A DNA stretch of 64,000 bases, taken from Rhodosorus marinus. Taxonomy: Eukaryota; Rhodophyta; Stylonematophyceae; Stylonematales; Stylonemataceae. The notes under the pieces were generated by a model. It had not been told where the DNA came from. It was given only the letters and a program-made list of their open reading frames with translations, and ran no database searches. Below, one piece after another: positions 12,985-22,840 of this stretch. The stretch's first letter is position 1; every line of letters starts with the position of its first letter. Both the position numbers and the translations under genes were made by a program. Where the stretch lies: assembly GCA_029953675.1 (NCBI GenBank), contig JAMWBK010000001.1, positions 471,001 to 535,000 of the forward strand, in the 5' to 3' direction.

Positions 12985-14254
12985 CAAAAATCCCGCTCAC
13001 AAAACACAAAACCAAACCTTTCCCCCCCCAACCCAAAAACCAAAACCAAATTGCAAACACACTACGCTAGCTCCTACAACGAACAAAAACCTCCAAACCT
13101 CCAAACCAGAACAGAAACAAAACACACTCACAAACACATATATATACACGAATAGATCTCAAAAGCCTCTACTTCAATACCCTCCACGTCTCAAAACAGT
13201 CTAATAGCTTTATCATCCTCCCTGCACCCTCCCCACCCTCCCCCACCCTCCCCAACCTACCAAAATCCATTACCTCATCGCCTTTTTCACCTTCAAAAGG
13301 GAACAAAATAATTAATTTCTATACAAACACAATGAATTGTGTTCAAAGGGGAAAACATTACTTAAATTCCATTACCAAATACAATGAATTTATCACAATC
13401 CAACAAATACGTATTATATATCTATAAATATTCATTATTCATTATTTGAGCTGACACCCTTCAATTTTTACTGAACAGTTCAGATTTGCTCTTAAGCCCC
13501 TTCCTCCTACATTACCCCCCCTTCTAGTTTTGTAGGTTGAATTCGGCTAACCCGTCTAACGTTTATCTCTCCTAGGACATGATTGCTCTAATTTATACTG
13601 AAATTTACTCTGTGTTTGTTGGGGTTTAACCCCCCCCCCCCCTTTTTAATTGTGAATACAGGCGGTGTTGGGTGTAAATTCAGAAACGGTTCTACCCCTA
13701 TGGATTGGTGGTGGGGAATTTTGATGGAATGTAGTCATTGTGTGGAGGCGGTGGGTTGGGGAAGGTCGTTTTCCATGGTTGGTGGGGTTTGCTGGAGTAA
13801 GTGCTCATCCTGTTGAGTCGGGATGGTCCTTGTGTTCAGATGTGCAGTTCTTGGAACGGTTGAGAGTTCTGAGAGGATCTTGATACTGTTTCCGCGCATT
13901 CTTGACTGGGAAAGTTGGGGACCATCTTGGAAATCTCAGGCCGCTTTCTCGGCTCTGGCGGGTTCTTTGCTTCTTCGTGGCTATAAGCAACCGTGACTTG
14001 GTCGGTGAGAATAGATGTGCTCGAGCTATCGCGCGGTTTGTGGGATTATCCGCTTGGCACATTTTTGCGGACGAGCAACAATGGTCAACGATAAGTTTTG
14101 TGCCAATCGTCGCGCCCTTGTTCGAACGAGACGAACAAAGGAATAGGATGACGATTCCCAGGAGATTCCGCCACATCTTCTAGGAAACGCAGCATGTGGG
14201 TTGGGAACAAGTAAATGGGTACGGGATCTCGCACACACACACTACAAGAGCAGC
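12985..14254. other. Pyrimidine-rich and AT-rich spacer
   Basis: Copine upstream sequence is C/A-rich (13000-13260), then AT-rich (13300-13450), with a run of C at 13630-13642. Open frames at 13805-14183 on either strand overlap each other and lack support. No gene is called. Confidence 0.4.
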
Positions 14255-14637
14255 TCAAGAGTATCCCTCGTGCAACCGCTCCTCCTTGGACCGCTCTGCT
14301 ACCCGTTTGAGGAATGATTCCCAACCGACGTACGCCTTGCATCGCTCTAAACAACGCTTCCCATCCCGAGCGCGGTCAAGAACATCTTGGCAATACAAAG
14401 AACACCCAAGGCCGGGCACTTTGGAAAAATCTCCTTGGGAAGTATATAAACGTCCAAATCAGAAACCTTAGGATCCTGTTCTATATTTTTTCCTTGCTCC
14501 AGAAGAAAGCATTCATGTCCTGGAAAATTCCGGCTGTCTTCGACGACCCCAGTCCTTCCCACCTGCCAACTCGATTCGTCCCAAAATGACGACGGTCGGT
14601 GCCTACCATCGAAATAGGTTCTCAAAAAGAATCGCAT
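14255..14637 (-). CDS. Small novel protein, two exons
   Basis: Exon 1 is 14637-14406 and exon 2 is 14346-14255, separated by a 59-nt GT-AG intron that joins in phase and removes the downstream stop of the unspliced frame. The 107-aa product starts MRFFLRTYFDGRHRPSSFW, contains SDLDVYILPKEIFPKCPAL, and ends with a charged helix (ERCKAYVGWESFLKRVAERS then KEERLHEGYS). The basic, aromatic N-terminus could be a mitochondrial presequence. I do not recognise the family. It is transcribed divergently from the tRNA methyltransferase gene with only 113 bp between start codons, so the two probably share a promoter. Confidence 0.6.
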
Positions 14638-14750
14638 TCCTCAGTGTGAGGGAACGACTTGAGGAGTCGGCCATGTAGCTAAGGGCTTTGTTTTTCGACT
14701 GGTTTCTGCTCTAGAGAACTGCTTGGAATCTTGGTGAACATGCTGAATAG
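14638..14750. promoter_or_regulatory. Putative bidirectional promoter
   Basis: The 113 bp between two divergent start codons (14637 minus, 14751 plus) must hold both 5' leaders and the promoters. No TATA box is evident. The role is inferred from layout. Confidence 0.45.
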
Positions 14751-15909
14751 ATGGAACCCGAATCGAGGAAGGATGATGATGACAATCTACTTGGATGGGG
14801 GTTAGACCTAGAGGTCTCCGGGACGCGGGAGAAGCGGGTTGGAGAGTGGAAGAAGCCAGCTCCATCGTCAAATTCAGGAGGCCGTAGGACGAGGATTTCG
14901 AAGAAACAGTTCGGAAGCGGAGAGGATGGAGCCTGGGACAAGTTCTACGCTCAGAAAGGAATCAAGTTCTTCAAGGACAGGCACAATTTGAGAAAGTTCT
15001 TCCCGGAACTTTTGCCTGAGTACCAGCGGGATAATCCAGAGGAACATCATCCGAAGCTCAAACCTGATCCCGACGCATATGAAAATGGCTTAGATACGCC
15101 TCCTGCTGATGAGGTCCTGGCCGATAAGCTCCTCGTTGTGGAGGCCGGTTGCGGGGTGAGCACTGTTCCCGAAAAACCCTGGATTTTGGGCCCTTATCTT
15201 CTGGTGATGCTGAGCATGGAGCAGCTACTCCTTTCCCTCAAAATTTCGCTCTTCAGGTAGGAAACGCGTGCTTTCCACTACTGAGAGCAAACCCGGAGAT
15301 GTTCATGTTCAGTTTCGATTTCTCCAAAGTCGCCGTCGACTTCCTGCGTTCCAACGCAGAGTATGATCCAACTCGAGTCTTTGCGTTTGTGGGAGACCTT
15401 ACCAAGGAATCTGATATCACCAGTATTGTTGGTAGAGGAAAAGCTTCTTTCGTAACGATGATATGGGTGCTCTCTGCGCTCACTCCCGAGTCAATGCCAG
15501 CCGCTGTTCTGGAGGCCAATGCACTTTTGAAGAAAGGAGGTAGTGTTCTGCTGCGCGATTACGCTGTTGGTGATCTTGCGCAGATTCGCAAGTGCGGATA
15601 TACGACTCCTGTAAGCTGGCGAACCTCCACATGTCCTCGCTTAAAATGATGTAGCATCTCATGCGATGAGCTTTTTTTGCTTCTCTTGTTTGTTGCCCTT
15701 TTCAACAGGTTGCGCCAGGTTTACTGAGACGGGGAGACGGCACCATTGCGTACTTCTTCGATATCGATGGACTGAAACACCTTTTTGAGTCCAACGGGTT
15801 CAAGACGGAGTACATACACTACGTCGATCGTCAACTGGAAAACCGAAAGAGAGAGATCCAAATGTACAGACGCTGGATCCAGGCAAAGTTTGAAAAAATT
15901 GTGGAATAA
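14751..15909 (+). CDS. tRNA N3-methylcytidine methyltransferase, METTL2/6/8 type
   Basis: SAM-dependent enzyme that forms 3-methylcytidine at position 32 of tRNAs in characterised relatives (yeast Trm140, human METTL2, METTL6 and METTL8). Exons 14751-15155, 15257-15610 and 15709-15909 join in phase, giving 319 aa. The family block WDKFY...FFKDRHNLRKFFPEL precedes the SAM-binding motif VVEAGCGVGNACFPLL (split by intron 1). DFSKVAVDFLRSN, VGDLTK, MIWVLSALTPE, LLRDYAVGDLAQ and YFFDIDGLKHLFESNGF follow. The C-terminus has the characteristic NRK...QMYRRWIQAKF ending. The first ~60 residues are charged and low complexity, without a clear targeting signal. Which paralogue it matches cannot be decided by eye. 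Confidence 0.92.
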
Positions 15910-17668
15910 ACCGCCAAGGCAATAGCTGTTCTTTCCAAGTATGCTGAGTTTGAATCTCTCTCGAAAGCTCCCTGTGAGTGTCAGGAACTATCACGAGGTC
16001 CAAGCGTAGAACAGCAAATGCTAGCTCATGCCATAGGTGATACAAGAACAACCCTCCTGATTCTTGGTCTTCTGCAGAAGGAACCGCGGTGCCCAAGAAG
16101 CGACCTGTTGCGGCCTTGGTTGCGTTCCTTCCACTGTATATAGTCCCCGTCCAGGTCGCATTAGTACTCCTAGTGGAAGGGTGTGAGCAGCGTCACACAC
16201 CGCGTTTGAGGATTTTCAAACACATTATTGGTATCCTCAAAAGTGGCAGGCTTGGCCAAGTTGGTCGGCAGTCTTGTTGAGCTACTGAACGCAGTAAGAG
16301 CTTCATCACCAGGGTCCAGAAAGAGTTGTCCGTATAAGACATATTGAGCTCTACTTATTTTAGTCCTTGTGTACTCCTAGGGTTAACGCGGGGTCAACAT
16401 GAATTGCTCCTGTAGAGATGGAACAGTGATGAGGTCGCTCAGGCTGAGAAAAAGAAATGCTTTGAAAGGCGAGATGTTGGAGGACGAATGGGTTTTGAGT
16501 ATCTTGCTCAAGGCGGTGAGTCGCGGAGTGCACAAGAGGAGACGTAGCTTCTTACACGCCAGGCTGCACCAACTGGGTTTGTCCACCATTCTAAAACTGT
16601 CCACTGTCGAAAAGAAGATAGGCACGTTCTATTTCCAGAAAGAGGCCTTTTTTAAACCCCTGAAGTGCTCGCATAGGATACGATCCGGTTGGGTTCCAGT
16701 CAAGGGAAAATTTGCGTCTACGCCCGAACAAATCGACAGCTTCAGCACGTCAGGAAAGCTTTGCAGGTCTTGCCAAGCGAGAGAATGACGTAATTAGAGT
16801 ATGTAACACAGACGGTAGACCATCGGGCCGTACAAAGCCTACGGAAGACCTCGTACGTTTGTACTAGTATGTACAAACAAGTGTTGAGAACCATGCGACA
16901 AAACGCTATAAGTCAAGCAGACATAAAGTTTCTATGTCCAAGATGGACATAGCAAGTCTATGAAATTGAAATATCAAGTATGGCATGGATGCCTTTCGCC
17001 TAACAGGGTGTCACGCAGCGCGTGAGCTCCCGAGAGAGAGCGTCCGACCTTCTACGCCTCTGCCCTAGCGCTCTTCACCTTCAGGTCGACTGATCCATAC
17101 GAAAGCAGCCCCTCCAGAGAACAAGCTGAAGGCGCAGACGACGCAGTCAGTATCATACCCAGTACTAGACCGTGGCTGGTGAGAGGAGACTAGCGCACAA
17201 GCTCTACGTACTCTATCTGTGCCGCTCTCTCTCTGCTCAAACCGTGAGCACTACTATCCACAATCCCCTTTTCTGACCAACGCCAGTCCCACTGCTGGCC
17301 CCATCGCGCCGTTTCAGAACCGAGCGAATTGGAGAGCTCCCTGTTGAAGTACAAGAGTAGCTACTACAGCTTCTCAAGATCTTCAACCAGCTGCTGCTTC
17401 TGGCAAAAATGAGACTTTCACTCGTGTTAAGGACTTGAAACGAGAACGGGGTTCCTCCTAAGCAAAATGGGCTCAAACGATTCGAAATTCGATGGTTTGG
17501 ATTTTGTTGAAGTTGTTGAGGTTGGTGCCAGAATTTTTTATGGACTTGGATTGGATTTCTGTTTTGGGGTATTTCTGTTGAGTTCGGAATGGAGCTGGGA
17601 GGATGAACTGGAGATAGTCTTATTTTGGGGATTCCATTGGATTGGAAACGGATTTGACACTGAAAAGC
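15910..17668. other. Long spacer upstream of the transposase gene
   Basis: About 1.75 kb with one 129-codon ATG frame (16399-16788, listed separately) and a perfect 8-bp hairpin at 16932-16952 (CTATGTCC / GGACATAG). No terminal inverted repeat matching the far side of the transposase gene was found. Confidence 0.4.
16399..16788 (+). CDS. Possible small hypothetical protein
   Basis: An ATG-initiated 129-codon frame, rich in Arg, Lys and Leu (RSLRLRKRNALKGEMLEDEW, VHKRRRSFLHARLHQLGLS). No domain is recognised and there is no intron. The opposite strand is also open over part of it, so it may be chance. It lies between the methyltransferase and the transposase genes. Confidence 0.22.
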   Translation: MNCSCRDGTVMRSLRLRKRNALKGEMLEDEWVLSILLKAVSRGVHKRRRSFLHARLHQLGLSTILKLSTVEKKIGTFYFQKEAFFKPLKCSHRIRSGWVPVKGKFASTPEQIDSFSTSGKLCRSCQARE

Positions 17669-19144
17669 ATGGCTGAGAGTGTGGAAAGGAGGAAAAGAAA
17701 TCGACAGAAACGACTGATTGAGCAGTTGATTGTGTCGACGACGCAGAAGTATGAGAAGGCGAAGGCCGAGGAAGAGCGATTGCAGGTGAAGAGGCGGGAG
17801 CTGGCTGAGGTGGAGGCGAAAGCGATGCAGGCCCTAATTGCCATTGAGTCGGGTGAAAATGCTGCAACGAATAGTGAGAGAATTAGGAGGCGGAAATATC
17901 GGAGAGATCGAATCTCATCGATGCGACCGCACCTCACTGAGGAGGAGCTTAACATGATCCATGAGTTGAAGGGCTCACTTACTCAGAAAGAGATTGCCGA
18001 TAAGATTGGTACAAGCCAGGCAACTGTGAGCTATCATATCAACGAGAAGGAGAAGCGAAGGAGCGTCCCCCAGGGAGCGCCTCTGAAGATTACGCCTGCG
18101 ATGGAGTACGCTCTGTGTAGGTTCAATTTTCTCCTCAGGAAGGTCGCCCTTAAGGACTGCTCAGCTTTCCTGAAACTGGCTTTCAAGCTGGAAGTGTCCA
18201 AGAGAACGATAGAGAGGCACAATAAGAAATGTGGGTTCAGGATTGCGGACTTTATGGAGTTCCACCCTGACCGGAACAGGACAGAGACTCTGGACAGCCG
18301 AAAAGCTTACGCTCAGATAGTACCTTCTAATTACGGGCCCAATGCCCTTTTTGATGCAGTCTACATGGATGAGATGGGCCTGACCTTTGAACCGTCACGG
18401 AAAGCATGGTCCCTTTGTCACTGGGTCCCGGACGTGGTGGATTCGTTTGAAAGCTGCTCGGCAGCCAGCCACTTAACTCTCTTAGTGGCCATTTCGCCAG
18501 CCCTGGGCCTCGTCAACTATGAAATCGTGAGGGGCTCTGTGGACAGCGAAGGGGTGCTGTCTTTCATCGAGAACACTGTTGCCAACTTGAACACCTTGAC
18601 GGGTAATGACCGCAGCTCCAAGCGACTGCTGATTCTGGACGATGCCGGCCCGCACAAACAGGCCGCCATTTCCTCCTACTTCGAGAACGAGCCAGTTTCT
18701 TCCACCTTGCGACCAACCTACTTGCCCCCTCACTCGCCATTCCTCAACCCGTGCGAGGAGATCTTCGGATTGATCGCCACGAACCTGTGGAGGGAAGAAT
18801 TTCAGTCCCTTCTGAAGGGCCACAATATCGACTCTATGACCAAGACTCTCGCTGACCAGTGCGCCAACCTGTCCAAGGAGCTCATCGTCACCTGCTATGA
18901 GCATATGACATCGTTTCTCAAGGCCTGCGCTGCGGGGCAGATGATTTTCACCAGGGACGTCTACGAAGCATACGCGGAAGGCGATGAGTACCAGAAAATG
19001 GCAGATAGCGAAGAGGTGGACATGCTCCTCAACAGCTACCTCCCACAGTTCTACGAGGAGTTCACTCCAGATAACAATAGTACAATTGAGGAGAAGTTTG
19101 GAGTGCCTCGTCTGACCAAGGACTCTTTGGAGTCCTTCAAGTAG
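17669..19144 (+). CDS. IS630/Tc1-mariner-superfamily transposase, intact
   Basis: Intronless 491-codon frame starting at the ATG at 17669. The N-terminus is a basic coiled coil (about residues 5-75), then a helix-turn-helix (LTQKEIADKIGTSQATVSYH, about residues 112-131) and a second helical DNA-binding region. The DDE/D catalytic core shows YMDEMGLTF (first Asp), LLILDDAGPHKQ (second Asp) and LPPHSPFLNPCEEIFG (third acidic residue), the pattern of IS630/Tc1-mariner elements. The open frame is undamaged over its whole length. No terminal inverted repeats or TA duplications were found at sensible distances, so it may be a domesticated gene or an element whose ends are short and diverged. A two-copy direct repeat lies just downstream. 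Confidence 0.9.
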   Translation: MAESVERRKRNRQKRLIEQLIVSTTQKYEKAKAEEERLQVKRRELAEVEAKAMQALIAIESGENAATNSERIRRRKYRRDRISSMRPHLTEEELNMIHELKGSLTQKEIADKIGTSQATVSYHINEKEKRRSVPQGAPLKITPAMEYALCRFNFLLRKVALKDCSAFLKLAFKLEVSKRTIERHNKKCGFRIADFMEFHPDRNRTETLDSRKAYAQIVPSNYGPNALFDAVYMDEMGLTFEPSRKAWSLCHWVPDVVDSFESCSAASHLTLLVAISPALGLVNYEIVRGSVDSEGVLSFIENTVANLNTLTGNDRSSKRLLILDDAGPHKQAAISSYFENEPVSSTLRPTYLPPHSPFLNPCEEIFGLIATNLWREEFQSLLKGHNIDSMTKTLADQCANLSKELIVTCYEHMTSFLKACAAGQMIFTRDVYEAYAEGDEYQKMADSEEVDMLLNSYLPQFYEEFTPDNNSTIEEKFGVPRLTKDSLESFK

Positions 19145-19178
19145 GCCAACGAATTCGTATGCTGAGGCACCAAAAACA

Positions 19179-19463
19179 CTTGTGCAACCCCGCCAAGTTC
19201 CAAATGAGATAGCCACTATATTTTTCATATTTATACAGCTCATGTACTTGCGTAAATGATTCTGTGTGTTCAGTAAAAAATTCTGACAATTTTCCCGACC
19301 CGTATCCTTCCCTTCACCACGGGCAGACTTGTGCAACCCAGCCAAGTTCCAAAACAGATAGCCCCTACATTTTTCATGTTTATACGGCTCATGTACTTGT
19401 GTAATAATTCTGTATGTTCAGTAACAATTCTGACAATTTTTCCGACCCGTATCCATCCCTTCG
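19179..19463. repeat. Two-copy 149-bp direct repeat
   Basis: The block starting CTTGTGCAACCC at 19179 recurs at 19328 with an offset of 149 bp. The copies share GCCAAGTTCCAAA, TTTTTCAT.TTTATAC, CTCATGTACTTG, TTCAGTAA and GACCCGTATCC. Roughly nine of ten positions agree. It lies 35 bp after the transposase stop codon and probably covers its 3' UTR. Confidence 0.85.
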
Positions 19464-19800
19464 CTTCTTTAAAGGTTACAGGCTTGCTCTAGGTGTGGAT
19501 CGAGTCTTGGGCGTCTTTCGGATCGATTCACAGGCTTAACCATCCCCGAGTCCACCGGTTTGATGACGGTCTGAAACCAATCAGGTAGTATATTGCCTTG
19601 GCGCAAGCACATTGCCAAGAAGAGAAGGCAACCTTCGAAGCACGAGCTGAGTGCGAGGATCGCGCGTCCACGAGGAAGACATTACTAGGCCGTCGCAGGT
19701 CAGCGGTGACGAGCGGCAAGTAGCTCTGTCTACACTAGGAGCCGTTTTCTCCCGCTCGGGTTGTGAACGACGGGCCTAAAGAGCTTCTCTCTGCATCGAG
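19464..19800. other. Convergent spacer
   Basis: Sequence between the transposase 3' repeats and the splicing-factor stop codon. No gene or further repeat is seen. Confidence 0.35.
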
Positions 19801-21666
19801 TCAGTCTTTGCCGGTGTTATCCTTGCGTTTCACTGGCGAGCGAGAGCTCCCTCTCGACCTAGAAGAGTAGCTACTATAGCTCCTTGAGCTTCTGGAGTAA
19901 CTGCTTCTCCTAGAGCGCCTCGAACGCGACGAGCTGTATGACGATCTTGAGTAGGATCTGGAACGGGAGCTGGAACGGGACCTTGAGCGAGAGAAAGATC
20001 TTGATACGGATCTTGAACGACCTCCGCGGCGTCGATCTGAGTATCGCCCTCCTCCGTAAGGGCTACGCCTCCTAAATGGCAAGCCCCTTCTGCCCCTCTG
20101 GAAACGGTTGAACCTTCCCCTAGGTGGTCGACCTGGACTGCGCCGGCCCCGCATAATGGGTCCTCGTCGAGGTCCACCCGGGCTACCGGGAGAGCGATCC
20201 TGAAGCGCACTTCTCCTCTTTCTGTCCTCAGCTTCTGAGACTGGGTTATCTCTAGAGAGAGAACGGTTAGGACTCTTTGCAACCCTCACAGATTCTCCTT
20301 CGACGCCCTCCTTCTTGCTTCCGGCACCTCCTGGACTAGATGCTTCCTTGGTTGTGTCTTTTTTCACGGGATCCTCACCGTGCTCTGCCTCAGGCTCAAG
20401 TTTCCCGGGAGTTTTCGCATCTGTTTCATCCTTCACAGCTCCTTCCACGTCACCGTCGGTCTTTGATAGTCTCGACCGCTTCGCTTCAGGAGATCCTACT
20501 TGCTCCACAGACTCCTTTCCAGCATCGTTCCTTGACTTATTGAGCTGCTCGTCAGACTGATCCTGCTTACCCGACTCCTTCCTTCCCGCCTTAGCATCAC
20601 CCTTCCTACTTTCTGATTCCTTATCTTCAACTTTTTCGTCCCTGCTTTCACTCTCCGACCTTCGCCTACCATGGCGAGGTTGCGGGCTCCTTCTCCGTTT
20701 TGCCGAGCCTCGATAATCTCCCATAGGGCTGCGACGATCATAGCCTCGGCCTCGATCGTAGCCACGATCACGGTCTCCTCGTCCTCGACCATCGTTAAGC
20801 CCTTTGCGATGGCTTCTATCATCTTCAATCCGTCTATGAGCTCGACCATGTCGCCCTTCCGATGGTCTATCCCGTTCTTTTTCAACGCGGTCACTCGGGC
20901 TTGGAGATCTCCGGTGGCGGCTTTCACGTTTAGGAAGATCCTCCGGAATACTCTTAACCCTGGGTTCGACTTGGGGGGGAGGTGGCGGCGGTTTCTTCTC
21001 CAGCTTCGTTGGTTGTTTCCGATCTCCGCTATCGTCAGATAGTGATGAAGACTTCGATGCGGACGGCGACGAAGCAGATGATGACGATGACGCTGACGAG
21101 GCCGAGGACGAGGACGAGGAGGACGACTCACTTGGGACTTTGTTCTCCTTCTCGATCTTTCCGCTGTCTTGCTTTCTATCACTTTGTGCTCGACTACCAC
21201 CCTCCAACCCGTCGTCATCCGGTTTCCCACGCTTCCTGTCCCTTCTCAGAAAGTCCCCCTCTTTGTAGTCCTCATCCACCCGTAACGCACGGCGCAACCT
21301 CTTCGATTCACCCTCCTTCCGGTGAGCTCTCATATGTCGATCAGATTCCCTAAAAGTTTCTTTTCTGTTGGACTCCCTGTCAAGATCCTCCTCGAGTCTT
21401 TTCCTCAAATCTTTCAACCGAAATTCAATCCGAGTCGGCGAGAAACCCTTCCCCACCATTTCCTCCTCAAATTCCGCAACCTGGACTTCTATCCTCCGCC
21501 GTTTCTCATGCTCCAAAATCTCGGCATTCGCTTTCCTAGGCCCCGTTCCCTCCCTCCGGCCTCCTTCCGGCCTCCTCACCGCCTTCCTTACCGACGCATA
21601 ATTCTTCTGGACATACCCACTCGTCCCCGTACCACGAGGGGTCTCAAGTCCGATACCATTATACAT
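19801..21666 (-). CDS. CWC21/SRRM2-type spliceosome protein with RS domain
   Basis: Intronless 621-aa protein starting at the ATG at 21666-21664. The first residues, MYNGIGLETPRGTGTSGYVQ, are the conserved N-terminus of yeast Cwc21 and human SRRM2 (SRm300), which sits in the catalytic spliceosome near Prp8 and Snu114. The cwf21 domain follows at about residues 48-95 (EILEHEKRRRIEVQVAEFEE then EFRLKDLRKRLEED). The rest is disordered: a Ser run at about 180-205, a Pro run (EKKPPPPPPQVEP), charged KE/RD tracts, and a C-terminal Arg-Ser domain with RG-rich patches, ending KRKDNTGKD. The length is intermediate between yeast Cwc21 (short) and animal SRRM2 (very long). The RS domain is the expected target of SR-protein kinases. 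Confidence 0.9.
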   Translation of the reverse strand: MYNGIGLETPRGTGTSGYVQKNYASVRKAVRRPEGGRREGTGPRKANAEILEHEKRRRIEVQVAEFEEEMVGKGFSPTRIEFRLKDLRKRLEEDLDRESNRKETFRESDRHMRAHRKEGESKRLRRALRVDEDYKEGDFLRRDRKRGKPDDDGLEGGSRAQSDRKQDSGKIEKENKVPSESSSSSSSSASSASSSSSASSPSASKSSSLSDDSGDRKQPTKLEKKPPPPPPQVEPRVKSIPEDLPKRESRHRRSPSPSDRVEKERDRPSEGRHGRAHRRIEDDRSHRKGLNDGRGRGDRDRGYDRGRGYDRRSPMGDYRGSAKRRRSPQPRHGRRRSESESRDEKVEDKESESRKGDAKAGRKESGKQDQSDEQLNKSRNDAGKESVEQVGSPEAKRSRLSKTDGDVEGAVKDETDAKTPGKLEPEAEHGEDPVKKDTTKEASSPGGAGSKKEGVEGESVRVAKSPNRSLSRDNPVSEAEDRKRRSALQDRSPGSPGGPRRGPIMRGRRSPGRPPRGRFNRFQRGRRGLPFRRRSPYGGGRYSDRRRGGRSRSVSRSFSRSRSRSSSRSRSYSRSSYSSSRSRRSRRSSYSRSSRSYSSYSSRSRGSSRSPVKRKDNTGKD

Positions 21667-22399
21667 TTTCTACCTATTTACCTCCAATATTCAATATTAT
21701 TCCGTCCATTTAAAACCACAACCAACTCCTCAAACCCTTCAAGTCCTCCCTCTTCCCTCCTCTCCCAAAACCAAACCCCATTTGTACTCCACCGCAAAAA
21801 GACAGCTTCATCTACCACAACCCTAAATGATTGTATATCAATCAATATTGAATATCTTATCACAATCGTATTAGCGTCACCATTAGCGGGATCCCTTCCG
21901 TTCCGGAAAAACAAGCAGAAATGTGCTTCCTGCGTTCAGGGGAGGTGACAGTTATAGCGAACGGGTCTTCGCTCTGCGTGGATTTTTATTTTGGCGTATT
22001 TCGGCCTTCTAGTTGTTTTAGCGTCACCAAATGCAGGCCTTCTTAGGCTTTCTTGGCGTTGAAAAAAAACCTGAGAAAGCACAAGTTTCGCCGTATTGGG
22101 TGACAGGGATAGGTGATAGTTATATACCTATACCAATTGTGGGTTCTTTCGTGGATCTATTTTTTTTACTGTTCGCGCGGATTGGTCTCTGCGGATGTTT
22201 TAGCGTCACCATAAAAAAGTCCTCCAGAGTGGGAAACTTCTTGTAAACTTTACTATTTTCCTTGGAAACCTAGGTGACATGTATTTCCAATGTAACCTTG
22301 TCGCCAATTCTCTGTGTTATTCGGGATCCGCCATCACGGGTCCAGGGGCATTGCCTTAATTGCCCCATTACGGGCTGACCGGTGCAGTTTTTAACGGTT
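21667..22399. other. Spacer containing GTCACC-bounded repeats
   Basis: Upstream region of the splicing-factor gene. It holds three copies of TTAGCGTCACC (see the repeat entry) and AT-rich sequence but no convincing gene. Confidence 0.4.
21871..22210. repeat. Repeat units bounded by GGTGACA and TTAGCGTCACC
   Basis: TTAGCGTCACC occurs at 21871, 22018 and 22200. The last two each close a unit that opens with GGTGACA (21944 and 22099), so GGTGAC and GTCACC form short inverted ends around inserts of 85 and 112 nt. Both inserts share GTTATA near the left end and a TTTT-rich right end. This looks like a small terminal-inverted-repeat element or a degenerating tandem array. Confidence 0.55.
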
Positions 22400-22840
22400 T
22401 TAATGCTTCATCGGCCCTAGCGACAAGCCATATCGGCGATTTCGCAAAGATCCTGATTCCTCAATGTTCACTGCATTGCTTGCCATGGGGGTTTTGGTTG
22501 GTTGTGCAGATGGAAGGAGAGGAGCTCGTATGAGTGCCCATGGTTGCTTCTCAAGTGAAACCTGTCTCCAGCAGTCGTTGTACCTCTTCGTCTCTCTGTT
22601 AAAGGTAGAGGTCTTGTTTTCCTTTCTTTTCCCACACGGGGAACGCCTGACCCCTCCCTCAAACGGCTTTTCAGTTGGTTCTAGCAATTCTTCCTTGCCA
22701 TCAAAGGTTACAGCCTGTGAGAGCACCGGCATCGAAGTTACCGTCAAGATCAAGGTCAGTTGAGAGAGTGAGGTGGACACGAACCTGCTCGCTTCACGGC
22801 GGAGCCTGGTGAAAAGGGGCTGGTTCTCGAGCAGGTCCAT
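22400..22840 (-). CDS. Possible secreted or targeted small protein
   Basis: An ATG frame of 146 codons. The N-terminus has basic residues followed by a hydrophobic stretch and a plausible AxA-like cleavage site (LTLILTVTSMPVLSQA), then VTFDGKEELLEPTEKPFEG. A GT-AG pair (GGTGAGG near 22653 and TTTAACAG near 22602) would splice in phase to ETKRYNDCWRQ, but the unspliced frame is also open, so the structure is uncertain. No family is recognised. The opposite strand also has a 99-codon ATG frame (22464-22763), which I consider a shadow. Confidence 0.38.
   Translation of the reverse strand: MDLLENQPLFTRLRREASRFVSTSLSQLTLILTVTSMPVLSQAVTFDGKEELLEPTEKPFEGGVRRSPCGKRKENKTSTFNRETKRYNDCWRQVSLEKQPWALIRAPLLPSAQPTKTPMASNAVNIEESGSLRNRRYGLSLGPMKH

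Noticed and set aside
13805-14183. Opposing frames of 93-123 codons on both strands.
   Set aside because: They overlap each other and neither extends the two-exon gene that ends at 14255.
18482-19345. A 287-codon minus-strand frame over the transposase gene.
   Set aside because: Shadow of the transposase frame; content is low-complexity Gly/Val/Arg without motifs.
20496-21230. A 244-codon alternative minus-strand frame inside the CWC21-like gene.
   Set aside because: Frame-shifted reading of RS/KE repeats; the cwf21 frame is clearly the real one.
22464-22763. Plus-strand ATG frame with a Cys-containing N-terminus.
   Set aside because: Overlaps a minus-strand frame with a better signal-peptide-like start; no independent support.
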